This document shows positions 23,981 through 33,175 of a stretch of DNA of 64,000 nucleotides, piece by piece. Position 1 is the first letter of the stretch; every line of letters starts with the position of its first letter. This DNA is from Parafrankia sp041008525. GTDB taxonomy: Bacteria > Actinomycetota > Actinomycetes > Frankiales > Frankiaceae. The DNA is taken from NCBI RefSeq assembly GCF_041008525.1, contig NZ_JBFLUG010000022.1:1-64000 (forward strand). The letters run 5' to 3'. The position numbers and the translations under genes are program-made. Below the pieces are notes generated by a model. It was not told the origin of the DNA. It did not search any database and was given only the letters and a program-made list of their open reading frames with translations.

Positions 23981-25636
23981 TCAGGCCGGACTCTCCTGGA
24001 CCTCGCCGTCCGCCACGGTGAGCCGGCGGGTCACCCGCACGGCCTCGAGCAGGCGCCGGTCGTGGGTGACCAGCAGCAGGGTCCCCTCGAAACCCTCGAC
24101 GGCCTGCTCCAGCTGTTCGATGGCGGGCAGGTCCAGGTGGTTGGTGGGCTCGTCCAGCACCAGACAGTTCACCCCGGCGCCCTGCAGCAGGGCCAGCGCG
24201 GCCCGGGTGCGCTCGCCAGGCGACAGCGACGCGGCGGGCCGCGTCATCTGATCCGCCCCGAGCCCGAACTTCGCGAAAAGTGTGCGGACGTCGGCGGCCG
24301 TGCCTCCGGTGGCCTTCTCGGCGACAGTGGCCGCCGTCGCCTCCCCCCGGAAGCGCGACCGGGCCTGGTCGATCTCGCCGAGGAGCACCCCCGAACCGAG
24401 CATGTGCCGCCCCGCGGTCAACGGCTGGCGGCCGAGCAGCGCGGCCAGCAGCGTGCTCTTGCCTGCTCCGTTCGGGCCGGTGATCACCACCCGGTCGGCC
24501 CAGGCGACGGTGAGGTCCACCGGCCCGAGCCGGAAGCCCGGCCGCTCGACGACGGCGCCGGACAGCGTGGCCACCACATCGCCCGAGCGGGGGGCGGTGG
24601 CGATGGACATCCGCAGCTGCCACTCCTTGCGCGGCTCTGCGACCGCCTCCCCACCGCTCTCCAGGCGTTCGAGCTGGGTCTGCAGCGAGCGGACCCGGCC
24701 AGCGCTCTTGGTGGCCGCCTCGATCCGTGCACCGCGGGCGGAGCGGTCCGCGTCCGGCGCGCGCCGCTTCGCCCGCACCGCTCCGCGGACCGACTGCTCA
24801 CGCTGGCGTTGGACCTGCGAGACGAGGTCGGCCCGGCGGTCGGCGAAACGCTCGTACCGCTCCCGGGCCTGCCGGCGGGCGAGCCCGCGGGCCTCCAGAT
24901 AGGCGTCCCAACCACCGGCGTACCGGGTGACGGAGTGCTGGTGCCGGTCGATCTCGGCGACCGCGTCGATCGTCCGGTCCAGGAACTCGCGGTCGTGGCT
25001 GACGACGACGAGTGCGCCCGGCATCTGCGTGACGTACTGCTCGAGCCGCTCCAGGCCGTCGAAGTCGAGGTCGTTGGTGGGCTCGTCCAGCAGGGTGATG
25101 TCGAAGCGGGAGAGCAGGACGCTCGCGAGCGAGCCACGCGCCGCCTGGCCGCCGGAGAGCGTGGCCGTCGGGCGGTCCAGCGACCCGGCGGGCAGGCCCA
25201 GCTCGGCGACGACCTGCTCGGCCCGGTGGTCCAGGTCCGCGGCGCCGAGCGCCAGCCACCGTTCCAGGGCCTCGTTGTAGCGGTCGTCGGCGCCGGCGAC
25301 CGAGTCGGACAGGTCCGCGGTGGCCCGGTCGAGGGCTTCCTGGGCAGCCGTCACGCCGGTCCGGCGGGCCAGGTACTGCCGGAGGGTCTCGTCCTGGCGG
25401 CGGTCGGGCTCCTGGGGCAGCAGGCCGACGGCAGCGGTGGGCGGCGAGAGGTCGACTCGGCCGCTGTCCGGCGGCACCTGGCCGGCGAGGGCCCTCAGCA
25501 GGGTCGACTTGCCCACCCCGTTCGGCCCGACCACGCCGAGACGGTCACCGGGCACGACAGTGAGCGAGATCCCCGCCAGGACGACGGCGCCGCCGCGCAG
25601 CACAGTCAGATCGGACGCGACAAGAGTGGCGGACAT
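23981..25636 (-). CDS. ABC-F family ATPase (Uup/ribosome-protection type)
   Basis: A 551-residue soluble protein with two ABC cassettes and no membrane segment. Cassette 1 has GPNGVGKSTLL, signature LSGGQAARGSLASVLL and LLDEPTNDLD. Cassette 2 has GPNGAGKSTLL, signature LSPGERTRAALALL and LVLDEPTNHLD. A basic Arg/Gln-rich linker with coiled-coil character (YERFADRRADLVSQVQRQRE) separates them. This is the ABC-F layout, in which the linker enters the ribosomal E site to relieve stalling or confer antibiotic tolerance. The subtype (Uup-like or resistance-type) cannot be assigned. The second signature has Pro where Gly is usual (SPGE), which also occurs in this family. Confidence 0.92.
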   Translation of the reverse strand: MSATLVASDLTVLRGGAVVLAGISLTVVPGDRLGVVGPNGVGKSTLLRALAGQVPPDSGRVDLSPPTAAVGLLPQEPDRRQDETLRQYLARRTGVTAAQEALDRATADLSDSVAGADDRYNEALERWLALGAADLDHRAEQVVAELGLPAGSLDRPTATLSGGQAARGSLASVLLSRFDITLLDEPTNDLDFDGLERLEQYVTQMPGALVVVSHDREFLDRTIDAVAEIDRHQHSVTRYAGGWDAYLEARGLARRQARERYERFADRRADLVSQVQRQREQSVRGAVRAKRRAPDADRSARGARIEAATKSAGRVRSLQTQLERLESGGEAVAEPRKEWQLRMSIATAPRSGDVVATLSGAVVERPGFRLGPVDLTVAWADRVVITGPNGAGKSTLLAALLGRQPLTAGRHMLGSGVLLGEIDQARSRFRGEATAATVAEKATGGTAADVRTLFAKFGLGADQMTRPAASLSPGERTRAALALLQGAGVNCLVLDEPTNHLDLPAIEQLEQAVEGFEGTLLLVTHDRRLLEAVRVTRRLTVADGEVQESPA

Positions 25637-25820
25637 GGGTCCAGTGTCGCCGGGGGCCGTACCGCCCGAGCGGGCTGGTGACCCCGCCGCCCGTCAGGCG
25701 GGCTGCCGACCCGCCACGGGAGGGCCGGAACACCCACAATGGTGCGACCATGCACTCTTCCCACGCTTCCCGACATGCGCCTGAAATCGGGATCTCCGTC
25801 ACCGCGACCCGGGGCCCAAA

Positions 25821-27350
25821 ATGATCATCGATCGGGCCCGGGTGGCCGCGGCGCTGCCCGGTTACGACCTCGGACCCGAGCTCGGCCGCGGCGGGTCTGC
25901 CGTGGTCCTCGCCGCGACCGACGATGCCGGCCGCCGGGTCGCGGTCAAGGCGATGGCGCTCGGTGTCGAGGAACGAGCCGTGTTCGGCGCCACCGGCGCC
26001 CCGAGGGCCGTCGCGGCCGCCGGGCCCGACGCCGCGGCCGAGGCCCGGCTGCTCTCCGCGCTCGACCACCCGCACCTTGTGCAGGTCTCCCACCACCTCG
26101 TACACGAGGACCTCGCGCTGATCGTCATGGAGCTGCTCGACGGCGGCAGCCTGCAGAGCCGGGCCGCGGCCGGCGTCTCCGCCGAGACGGCCTGCGCGAT
26201 CGGTCTCGCCACCGCCGCGGCGCTCGAGCACGTGCACGCCCGCGGCATCCTCCACCGCGACATCAAGCCGTCCAACATCCTCTTCACCGCCGACGGGACG
26301 CCGAAGCTGACCGACTTCGGCATCGCGCACGCCCAGGGCCCCGGCTCCGGACGCCGCGGGCCCGCTCCCGGGGGAACCCCCCGGTACATGGCGCCCGAAC
26401 AGTTCACCCTGGACGAACTGGGGCCTGCGACCGATCTGTACGGGCTCGCCGTGGTGCTGTACGAACTGCTCGCCCGTCGCCCGCTGTTCCACGTGCGGCC
26501 GCCCACAGCCGAGCACTGGGCCCGGCACCACCTCACCGTCACGCCACGGCCGCTCACCGGCGTCCCGGCGCCAGTCGCCCGGGTCGTCGAGCACGCTCTC
26601 GCCAAGGAGCCGGCACGCCGCCCGGCGGATGCGCGCGAGTTCGCGCTCGCCATGGCCCAGGCCATGGCCCGCTCCCGCGGCCCTGGTTGGCTCGCCCGCT
26701 CGGGCGTCTCCGCTGTCCTGGACGAGGCGGTCGCGGCCGCCGCCAGCCCTCATCCCGCGCCGGCCGCGCCAGCACCGGCACCGGACCACCCGAACCGCCC
26801 GGGCCGCACCGACCACGGGCTGGAACTGGTGCTGGATGACTCCGCGGTCGCCGACACCGACGCCGCTCCGCCAGGCGAGAGCACACCGCCAGCCGATCCA
26901 GCCGATCCAGCCGATCCAGCCGACACGGCACCGCCAGGCGAGGACAAACCGCCAGCCGACGCCCGCCCGCCCGCGGAGGCCGCTCCGCCGGTTACGAGCG
27001 CTCCCGCCGGAGACGCGGCGCCCACCGGTGCCACTCGACCGGCCGGCGCAGGGCCGGCAACGGAGCACGCTGCGCAGGTCATGGGGAGCACTGTGCCCGT
27101 GGGGACCCCACCGGGACCGGGCACCGAGGCCTCCGAGCGGGAGACGGGCACGCAGACCCGACGGGGCGCGGACAGCCGGGCGGGTGCCCTCGCCACGGTG
27201 CAGATCGCTCCCGGCGACGGGCACGAACCGGCGGGGCCTGACGCAACAATGCGGCCAGGTGCGCGGGCGGTGCGGATCGGCATCGCCGTGGTTGGCATCG
27301 CCGTGGCAGCGATGCTCGTTCTTGTGATGATCACCTTCCTGGCGACATGA
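25821..27350 (+). CDS. Membrane Ser/Thr protein kinase
   Basis: A 509-residue Hanks-type kinase. The N-terminal kinase domain (residues 10-280) has glycine loop LGRGGSAVVLAA, VAVKAM Lys near 43, catalytic HRDIKPSNILF (around 144), DFGIAHAQ and GTPRYMAPEQ. A 200-residue Pro/Ala/Thr-rich linker follows, containing four in-frame copies of an Ala-Asp-Pro triplet encoded by 9-bp repeats near 26890-26922. A single membrane helix near the end (IGIAVVGIAVAAMLVLVMITF) leaves almost no extracellular sensor, so any signal probably acts through partners. The stop overlaps the ATG of the DUF309 gene (ATGA). Confidence 0.92.
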   Translation: MIIDRARVAAALPGYDLGPELGRGGSAVVLAATDDAGRRVAVKAMALGVEERAVFGATGAPRAVAAAGPDAAAEARLLSALDHPHLVQVSHHLVHEDLALIVMELLDGGSLQSRAAAGVSAETACAIGLATAAALEHVHARGILHRDIKPSNILFTADGTPKLTDFGIAHAQGPGSGRRGPAPGGTPRYMAPEQFTLDELGPATDLYGLAVVLYELLARRPLFHVRPPTAEHWARHHLTVTPRPLTGVPAPVARVVEHALAKEPARRPADAREFALAMAQAMARSRGPGWLARSGVSAVLDEAVAAAASPHPAPAAPAPAPDHPNRPGRTDHGLELVLDDSAVADTDAAPPGESTPPADPADPADPADTAPPGEDKPPADARPPAEAAPPVTSAPAGDAAPTGATRPAGAGPATEHAAQVMGSTVPVGTPPGPGTEASERETGTQTRRGADSRAGALATVQIAPGDGHEPAGPDATMRPGARAVRIGIAVVGIAVAAMLVLVMITFLAT

Positions 27351-27988
27351 CGGATCCGCCGCCGCGCGGTGACCACCCGGAGCAGGCTGCCCCGCTGACC
27401 CACGGGGAGCGAACCCGGCGAGAGGTGGAGCAGCGGCCCCGCGACCGTCTCGGCCGCCCGCTGCCGCATGGGTCAGTCGGCGTCCCTCCGTTGCCGGAGC
27501 ATCTCCCGGACAGCCCGCGGGCGATCCTGGAGACTGCTCAGAACCTCCTCGACGATGGTCTCTACTTCCAGGCTCACGAGGTGCTGGAGGCGGCCTGGCG
27601 AGCGGCGCCGAGCGCGGAGCGTGGCCTCTGGCGTGGTCTCACCCAGATCGTGGTCGGTCTGGTGCATGCCGCACGGGGGAACTGCCGCGGTGCGGTCGCG
27701 CTGTTGCGACGCGGGCTGACCGAGCTCGAGCCCCACCTGCGAGAACTCTGCGAGGCGACAGCGCGAGGGGCGCATGAGACCCGTCCCACCCCCCGACCAA
27801 CCGACCTCGGCGGAGAGACACCGACCGCCAGACAGCCCTCGACCACCGGAGAGGCGCCCAGGAGCGACTGGGGGCAGGACCTTGATCTGGTTGGCGTGGC
27901 CCGGTGGGCCACCGCGCAGCTCGGCCTGCTTGAGCGGGACTGCCGGCCGAGCGCGGATCTCCGGCCACCGCGGCTCCTGAGACGCTGA
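27347..27988 (+). CDS. DUF309-domain protein
   Basis: A 213-residue soluble protein overlapping the upstream kinase gene by 4 bp. The DUF309 core (about residues 55-115) reads LLDDGLYFQAHEVLEAAWRA, then ERGLWRGLTQIVVGLVHAAR and GNCRGAVALLRRGLTEL. It is an all-helical domain with the family HE-x-LE-x-x-W motif. The N-terminus is charged and proline-rich, and a second variable region follows the core. The family is found in many bacteria and plastids without a settled function. Coupling to a Ser/Thr kinase suggests it is a substrate or partner of that kinase; this is inference only. Confidence 0.88.
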   Translation: MTDPPPRGDHPEQAAPLTHGERTRREVEQRPRDRLGRPLPHGSVGVPPLPEHLPDSPRAILETAQNLLDDGLYFQAHEVLEAAWRAAPSAERGLWRGLTQIVVGLVHAARGNCRGAVALLRRGLTELEPHLRELCEATARGAHETRPTPRPTDLGGETPTARQPSTTGEAPRSDWGQDLDLVGVARWATAQLGLLERDCRPSADLRPPRLLRR

Positions 27989-28056
27989 CCCGGCAGGCAT
28001 TCTGCTCGGGGACCTGCACACACCAACCGGCGGGCACAGCCCTCCCGACTGCGCGC

Positions 28057-29076
28057 CTACTCCCGACGGCCCACCGGCTCCTGCGGCCCGGCAGCCCCGG
28101 CCTTCGCAGGGGGCCCAGCCGACGCGGTGGCGAGCTCCGCAACGGGATCGCCGGGGGCGACCGCCTCCAGCAGCGCGAGGAAGTCCTGCTCGTTCCGGAC
28201 GGGAATCTCCAGGCGCGCAGCCGCCCTTGCCTTCTCGGTGGCGCCGCCCGGGACATTCGTCACCAGCACGCTCGTCCGGCGGCTGACGTTTGCGGACACC
28301 TGCAGACCGGCCGCGGCAGCACGGTCGACGAGGGCGGCGCGCTCCGTCGTCGTCGGACCGGTGAAGACCACCCGCATGCCCTGGACCAGGGGCGCCCCAG
28401 GGGCCAGCGGGCCGGGGTTGTGGTACCGGCACGGCGGCGGCCGACCCGACGCCGAGTAGCGCGGGGGGTACACGGCGATGCCCTCGCGCTCGACGCCGCA
28501 CCGTGTCAGCGGCAGCTCCAGATACTGCTCCCTGGCCCGCTCGAGAATGCGTGGAAGCAGCGCGGCCAGTACCTCGGCGTCGTCCTCGGCGTCGTGGGCG
28601 CGGCGCTGGGCGATCCCCCAGTGGGCCGCCAGTGCCGCCAGCCGCAGGCTTGTCAGCTCCAGACCGAGACGGCTGGCGAGAGTCAGGGTGCACAGCCGCC
28701 ACTCGACCGGCAGTGTCCGCCCGATGCGCAGGGCCTCCCCGGCGAGCATCCGCCAGTCGAACGCCGCGTTGTGAGCCACCAGCACCCGGCCGGCGAGCAG
28801 GTCCGCCAGCTCATCGACGACGGCGGCGAACGTGGGGCTGCCAGCCAGGCGCTGCCTGGTGAGGCCGTGGATATGCACCGGCCCGGGATCGCACCCGGGG
28901 TCGAGGAGGGTCGACCAGCGACCCTCGACGGTGCCGTCCGGCGAGGTCAGGACCACGGCTATGGACAGCACCCTGTCCCGCACCGGGGAAAGACCGGTGG
29001 TCTCGACGTCGACGACCGCGTACGGGTGGGTGAACCTGGCGGCGGAGCCGAGGGGGTCAGCATTCTCAGCACTCAC
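28057..29076 (-). CDS. DEDDh 3'-5' exonuclease with C-terminal BRCT domain
   Basis: A 339-residue protein. The exonuclease domain (18-175) shows YAVVDVETTGLSP (Asp23, Glu25), VLVAHNAAFDWRML (second Asp) and RRAHDAEDDAEVLAAL (His and final Asp), the full DEDDh set of DnaQ-like proofreaders. A BRCT domain occupies about 232-305 (GMRVVFTGPTTTERAALVDR, SRRTSVLVTNVPG). This fusion occurs in actinobacterial DNA polymerase III epsilon-like proteins thought to work in DNA repair. The tail is Ala/Pro-rich. It is divergent from the HTH regulator across a 479-bp intergenic region. Confidence 0.92.
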   Translation of the reverse strand: MSAENADPLGSAARFTHPYAVVDVETTGLSPVRDRVLSIAVVLTSPDGTVEGRWSTLLDPGCDPGPVHIHGLTRQRLAGSPTFAAVVDELADLLAGRVLVAHNAAFDWRMLAGEALRIGRTLPVEWRLCTLTLASRLGLELTSLRLAALAAHWGIAQRRAHDAEDDAEVLAALLPRILERAREQYLELPLTRCGVEREGIAVYPPRYSASGRPPPCRYHNPGPLAPGAPLVQGMRVVFTGPTTTERAALVDRAAAAGLQVSANVSRRTSVLVTNVPGGATEKARAAARLEIPVRNEQDFLALLEAVAPGDPVAELATASAGPPAKAGAAGPQEPVGRRE

Positions 29077-29555
29077 AGCGGGGAATCATGACGCAGACCA
29101 CCGACAGGACGTTGCCCCGCGGCCGGGTGCAGTGCGGCGGCTGAGCGATCCTGGTGCGACCGGAGTGACCCGGAGTGACGCGGAGTGCCGCGCGAGGGAA
29201 ACAAGCGGACCGCGACAGGCAGTAATGCTATTGTTCTCCCGTTGTTTATGTGCCCGTCGTCACGCGCGTGGAGGGCCCGCTTCGCGGGTGGTCCCCCGAA
29301 CTCGCGGGTGGTGGGAGTCAGGGCCTGACAGGTGGTTGGCCCGGTGGTGCCCGTGAGGCCCCACCGGGCGTGCGCCGGTCGTTGTCGGGGACGGCCAGGC
29401 GCGTCCTGCGCCTGTTGGGAAACACCCGGATGCGTCACGGCGGCGTCGTCCGGTCAGGAGTGCGGGCCGAGATGCCGCGGCCAGGCGACACCCGAGCGGT
29501 TTCGGGACCAGGCGAGGGATGGGAGGGCGGGGGCGCACACGAAAAGGTGGAACGA
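29077..29555. promoter_or_regulatory. Long divergent intergenic region with repeats and an AT-rich patch
   Basis: No credible gene is seen in these 479 bp. It holds a three-copy 10-bp repeat at 29161-29190 and, after it, a patch near 29218-29252 that is clearly AT-richer than its surroundings (TAATGCTATTGTTC and GTTGTTTATG), the most likely promoter area. The frame of the HTH gene is open back to 29250 but the sequence there is unlike coding sequence of its neighbours. Confidence 0.4.
29161..29190. repeat. Three 10-bp direct repeats
   Basis: CGGAGTGACC, CGGAGTGACG and CGGAGTGCCG lie head-to-tail at 29161, 29171 and 29181. The 10-bp period puts each copy on nearly the same face of the helix, as expected for cooperative binding by a regulator. 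It is 71 bp or more from either gene. Confidence 0.8.
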
Positions 29556-30179
29556 ATGTTCGTCATACAGCCCGACCACCCGCTTCCTCTGCAGGAATCA
29601 GTCTCCGAGTCGACCCACCCCCTGCGCCGGCTTCGCTCGCTGCATGGCTGGTCCTACGAAACCGTGGCACGTATCGTCGCGGCCCGGGCACGTGAACTCG
29701 GTGTCGCCAGTATGGCGGCCCAGCGCCAGAAGATCTGGCGCTGGGAGAACCGTGGGGTAATCCCCGATCGTATTTCGCAGCTCGCCCTCGCCCGGGAGCT
29801 TGGTGTGCCGGACCAGGAGGTGACGGCCCACCCGTGGCCGGCCTGGTTGCCGACGCTCGGCACACCGTCATGCGCCCAGCAGATCGCGACGCTGCGCGGC
29901 ATCCTCGAGCAGCTCCGGGAGGTGCTGCTCACCGGTGACAGCATGACGGCGGCGGTGCTGGTCGAGGAGGGTCTCACCGTCCCGGTCGACGATCTGGTGT
30001 TGGACACGACCCTGATCCGCAGCTCGGCCGTGCGCGTCGCAATGGCCCGCGCGGGCCGCCACGGCGGGCCGGCCCGCACTGGTACGGGCCACCTCACGGT
30101 CGCGGGTCGGCGGGAGGCCGAGGCCCCCCGGCGCGACCTCGGTGAGCGGGCGCCGCACGGGCGGGCCGTGCGGAGATGA
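29556..30179 (+). CDS. Helix-turn-helix transcriptional regulator
   Basis: A 207-residue protein from ATG 29556, with AAGGTGG a few bases upstream. An Xre-like HTH lies at about residues 22-75 (RLRSLHGWSYETVARIVAAR, MAAQRQKIWRWENRGVIPD, ISQLALARELGVP), followed by WPAWLPTLG, a pattern common in actinobacterial regulators of this group. The rest is helical (LRGILEQLREVLLTGDSMTA) with a basic, probably disordered tail. No ligand domain is recognisable. Its stop is 13 bp from the convergent kinase stop. The repeats upstream are a possible autoregulatory site. Confidence 0.75.
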   Translation: MFVIQPDHPLPLQESVSESTHPLRRLRSLHGWSYETVARIVAARARELGVASMAAQRQKIWRWENRGVIPDRISQLALARELGVPDQEVTAHPWPAWLPTLGTPSCAQQIATLRGILEQLREVLLTGDSMTAAVLVEEGLTVPVDDLVLDTTLIRSSAVRVAMARAGRHGGPARTGTGHLTVAGRREAEAPRRDLGERAPHGRAVRR

Positions 30180-30192
30180 CCGCTGCCCGCCC

Positions 30193-32130
30193 TCAGCGGG
30201 TAGCCACCGCGATCAGCGCGACCAGCATGACCGCGAGGCACACGATCATGATCCATAGCGGGGTGCCGGGTCCCATGGTCATCCACCCGATCGGGAGGTG
30301 CACCTGTCGGGAGCCTCGGTGCGCTCCTCTCCCCCGCCGGGGGGCCTTCCGCCCTGCCGGCGCCACGACGGCCCTGGCCATGGGTCGGGCAGGCAGGCCG
30401 ACGGTCGCCCTCTGGGCTGCCTGCCTCTCGGCTGTCTGGCGCCGGGCGTGGGCCCGCTGGGAATGGGCGCCGCCCGCCCGCCGATGCCGGGGCCGGGCAG
30501 GCCCGCGGTCGTCCGCCACCGCGGTGGGCACCGACGGAGTGGGCACCGACAGGGTGAGGCGGGGCATGACGGACGTCGCCGAGCCGGTCCCGCCACCCGG
30601 GCGGCTTCCCCGGGTGGCGGGACCACCGGGCTCAGCCCGCCCGGCGGACGATCCCGTCCGGACACGCCCGCTCGTCCCACCGGCCCCGCGCACGCCGAGA
30701 CCTCGGGTCGGCCGTCCGGAGGCGCTGTGGCGGCTGCCGGCGCCAGCCGATCCGCCGGCGCCGCCCGACCTGCCGCCGGCCCCGCCCGTCCGGCCGGACC
30801 CGCGAGGCGCGCCGCTTCCCCGCGGCGCGCCAGGTGCGCTGGGCTGGCCCGGATCCGTGGTGTCGGCACTGCCGAGGTGCTGGTCCTCCGTGCGCTGCCG
30901 GGGAACCGCGTACCGGGCCGGTTCCCCGGCGGCAGCCCGAGGCATGAAAGCCGACCGGCTCGCCGGAGTCGCCGAGCCGGCGGCGCCGGAGCGGGTCGCC
31001 GCGGCCGGCCGGGTCGCCCGTCCGGGGCTGACCGTCGGTGCGGGCAGCGGGTTGGGCGCAGGCGACTCCGCGGAGTGCACCGGCCTGCGCCCGGGTGCCG
31101 GTTTCGACGGCGCTGCTGGAACCGACGGTGCTGCTGGAACCGGCACCGACGCCGGTACGGGTGTCGGCGCCGGGCTCGGGGCACGGACGATCGGCAGTCG
31201 CGGCCGGTCGTGTGCGTCGAGGTCGAGGATCCGGGGGTCGAGATGCGCGGTGGACAGCCAGCCCTCCGCGATCACCTGGTTGACCAGTGCCGTGAGATCC
31301 GCGTCCTCGGCGTCGCTGCTGACCGCCGCACCGACGTCCGACATCGCGAGGACCTCGCGGAGCACCGCGGGGATGCTCGGGCGGGCCCGAGCGTTCTTCG
31401 TGAGCGTCCGGGCGAGAAGCCCGTAGAGCCGGCCGGGAACCCCGTCGAGGTTCGCCGGGTCGTGCCGGACGCGGAACAGCACCGCGTCGGCCGAGCCGCC
31501 CCCGAAGGGAGAACGGCCGGTGGCCGCGTAGGCAACCGTGCACCCCCAGGCGAAGACATCCATCGCCGGGTCGCTGAACCGCCCGCTGACCTGCTCGGGG
31601 CTCATGTAGGCGGGGCTTCCGACCGAGCATCCGGCGCCGGTCAGCGAGATGGTGTCGGCAGCCTGCGCGATGCCGAAGTCGACGACCCGCGGGCCGTCGC
31701 GGGTGAGGAGCACGTTGGAGGGTTTCAGGTCACGGTGCACGACCCCGGCCTCGTGGATCGCGACCAGCGCCTCGGCCAGGCCCACCGCGAGCGTCCGCAG
31801 CGCGTCGCCGGCCAGCGGGCCGTGCTCGCGCACGTACTCGGCCAGGCTGGGACCAGCGAGGTACTCGGTGGCCAGGTAGGGCGGATCACCGTCCGGGTCC
31901 GCCGCCAGAACGCGGGCCGTGCACGCGCCCGCCACCCGGCGGACAACCTCGATCTCGCGCCGGAAACGCGCGCGGAACTCAGGATGATCGGCGAACTCCG
32001 CCCGGATGACCTTCACCGCGGCCGGCGGACCGTCCGGACCGTCCTGGGTCCCGTAGTAGACCGTCCCCATGCCGCCCGTACCGATGCGGCGGGTCAGCAG
32101 GAACGGCCCCAACTTCCGCGGAATCTCCAT
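30193..32130 (-). CDS. Ser/Thr protein kinase with long Pro/Ala tail and C-terminal membrane helix
   Basis: About 645 residues from ATG 32130 (MEIPRKLGPFLLTRRIG), which opens the kinase domain directly. It has GTGGMGTVYYGT glycine loop, AAVKVI Lys, HRDLKPSNVLL, DFGIAQAAD and GSPAYMSPEQVSG activation segment, and DVFAWGCTVAYAATG. After the domain (about 270) a 350-residue low-complexity linker of Pro/Ala/Arg/Gly leads to a basic stretch and one transmembrane helix (TPLWIMIVCLAVMLVALIAV) at the extreme C-terminus. With no external domain, it resembles the 25.8-27.4 kb kinase in topology. Confidence 0.92.
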   Translation of the reverse strand: MEIPRKLGPFLLTRRIGTGGMGTVYYGTQDGPDGPPAAVKVIRAEFADHPEFRARFRREIEVVRRVAGACTARVLAADPDGDPPYLATEYLAGPSLAEYVREHGPLAGDALRTLAVGLAEALVAIHEAGVVHRDLKPSNVLLTRDGPRVVDFGIAQAADTISLTGAGCSVGSPAYMSPEQVSGRFSDPAMDVFAWGCTVAYAATGRSPFGGGSADAVLFRVRHDPANLDGVPGRLYGLLARTLTKNARARPSIPAVLREVLAMSDVGAAVSSDAEDADLTALVNQVIAEGWLSTAHLDPRILDLDAHDRPRLPIVRAPSPAPTPVPASVPVPAAPSVPAAPSKPAPGRRPVHSAESPAPNPLPAPTVSPGRATRPAAATRSGAAGSATPASRSAFMPRAAAGEPARYAVPRQRTEDQHLGSADTTDPGQPSAPGAPRGSGAPRGSGRTGGAGGRSGGAGGSAGAGSRHSASGRPTRGLGVRGAGGTSGRVRTGSSAGRAEPGGPATRGSRPGGGTGSATSVMPRLTLSVPTPSVPTAVADDRGPARPRHRRAGGAHSQRAHARRQTAERQAAQRATVGLPARPMARAVVAPAGRKAPRRGRGAHRGSRQVHLPIGWMTMGPGTPLWIMIVCLAVMLVALIAVATR

Positions 32131-32350
32131 CCGCCGGCCTCCCCCCGGTCTGACTGGCATGGGGCGCTGCCGTCCGGGGCGGGACGTCGATGTCCGGCGT
32201 CCAGATCTCCACGGCGCCCCGTCCCGAACCGGGACGAGGCCGACGAGCGCCCAGGAGAAGCGTGCCTGGCCCAGGGGGCATGAGGGGCTTTCGGCCCGGA
32301 CCGTGCCGCCGCTTACACCCGTTCGGACCAGCCGGCGCAGCCCGGAGCGC

Positions 32351-33175
32351 TCAGGGCCTCGCGGGGCCGCCGGGCCGGCCGAGCACCGCGGCGACCCGCT
32401 CGGCGAGGCGCCCGTCGAGGTCCGCGACCTCCACCCAACGGGCGCCGGCGACCTCGTCGGCGGCGAGAACAAGGAGGTCGTGGGCCCCGCCCGGCTGGTG
32501 GCTCCGGGTACCGCCCGTGCCGGCGCGCGGCGCCGGCTCCACCCTGCTGGCGGGAACCCCGCCCGGCCCGCCGGCGCCGAGCGCCACCCGACCCGTCCGC
32601 AGCCTGGCCGGGCCGGCTCCCCCGGATGCGGTTGACCGTCCGCCCACCGAAGTGGTGGGGTCCGGCGAGGTGGGGCTCACCGGGACGGGGCGGCCCTCGG
32701 CGGCGCTGCCGGCGGACAGGTCGTCGCTGCGGATCGTGACCACGAAACGGAAGTCGTAGTGCATGTGATCCTGTGGCTCGCGCCGGTGCGGGTGCGCGCC
32801 CACCCAGTGGATGTCGACGTCCACCGGGTAGGGGACGACCGGATCGACGCCACGGCGGCCGATTCCGGTCTCCTCGGCGAGTTCCCGCAGGGCCGCGCCG
32901 AACAGGGAGAGGTCGCGGTCCTCGACATGGCCGCCGGGCTGCAGCCACAGACCGGAAGCCCGGTGATGGATCTGCAGGACGCGGCCCTCCACGTTGACCG
33001 CCACCATCGAGCAGGTGACGTGGCCTGGCAGTGTCCTGCGCCAGGTGAGCCGGGAGGAACCGGCGCCGGCCCTGTCGGCGGCCCGCAGCAGTGGCGCGAG
33101 CCGCCTGTGGTCACCGGGGTGGCGGGCCAGGCAGGAACGCAGTGCCTGCCCGACCGCCTCGTTGGTGATGCTCAT
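32351..33175 (-). CDS. NUDIX hydrolase with internal low-complexity insert
   Basis: About 274 residues from ATG 33175 (MSITNEAVGQAL). The Nudix box is seen as GGHVEDRDLSLFGAALRELAEETGI (G-x5-E-x7-REL-x-EE), preceded by WLQPGG and followed by HYDFRFVVTI. This group typically hydrolyses nucleoside-diphosphate derivatives; the substrate is unassigned. Between strands (about residues 160-235) sits a roughly 75-residue Pro/Gly/Ser-rich insert, after which the fold resumes with DLLVLAADEVAGARWVEVAD. The insert makes it clearly longer than usual relatives of about 190 residues. Confidence 0.85.
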   Translation of the reverse strand: MSITNEAVGQALRSCLARHPGDHRRLAPLLRAADRAGAGSSRLTWRRTLPGHVTCSMVAVNVEGRVLQIHHRASGLWLQPGGHVEDRDLSLFGAALRELAEETGIGRRGVDPVVPYPVDVDIHWVGAHPHRREPQDHMHYDFRFVVTIRSDDLSAGSAAEGRPVPVSPTSPDPTTSVGGRSTASGGAGPARLRTGRVALGAGGPGGVPASRVEPAPRAGTGGTRSHQPGGAHDLLVLAADEVAGARWVEVADLDGRLAERVAAVLGRPGGPARP

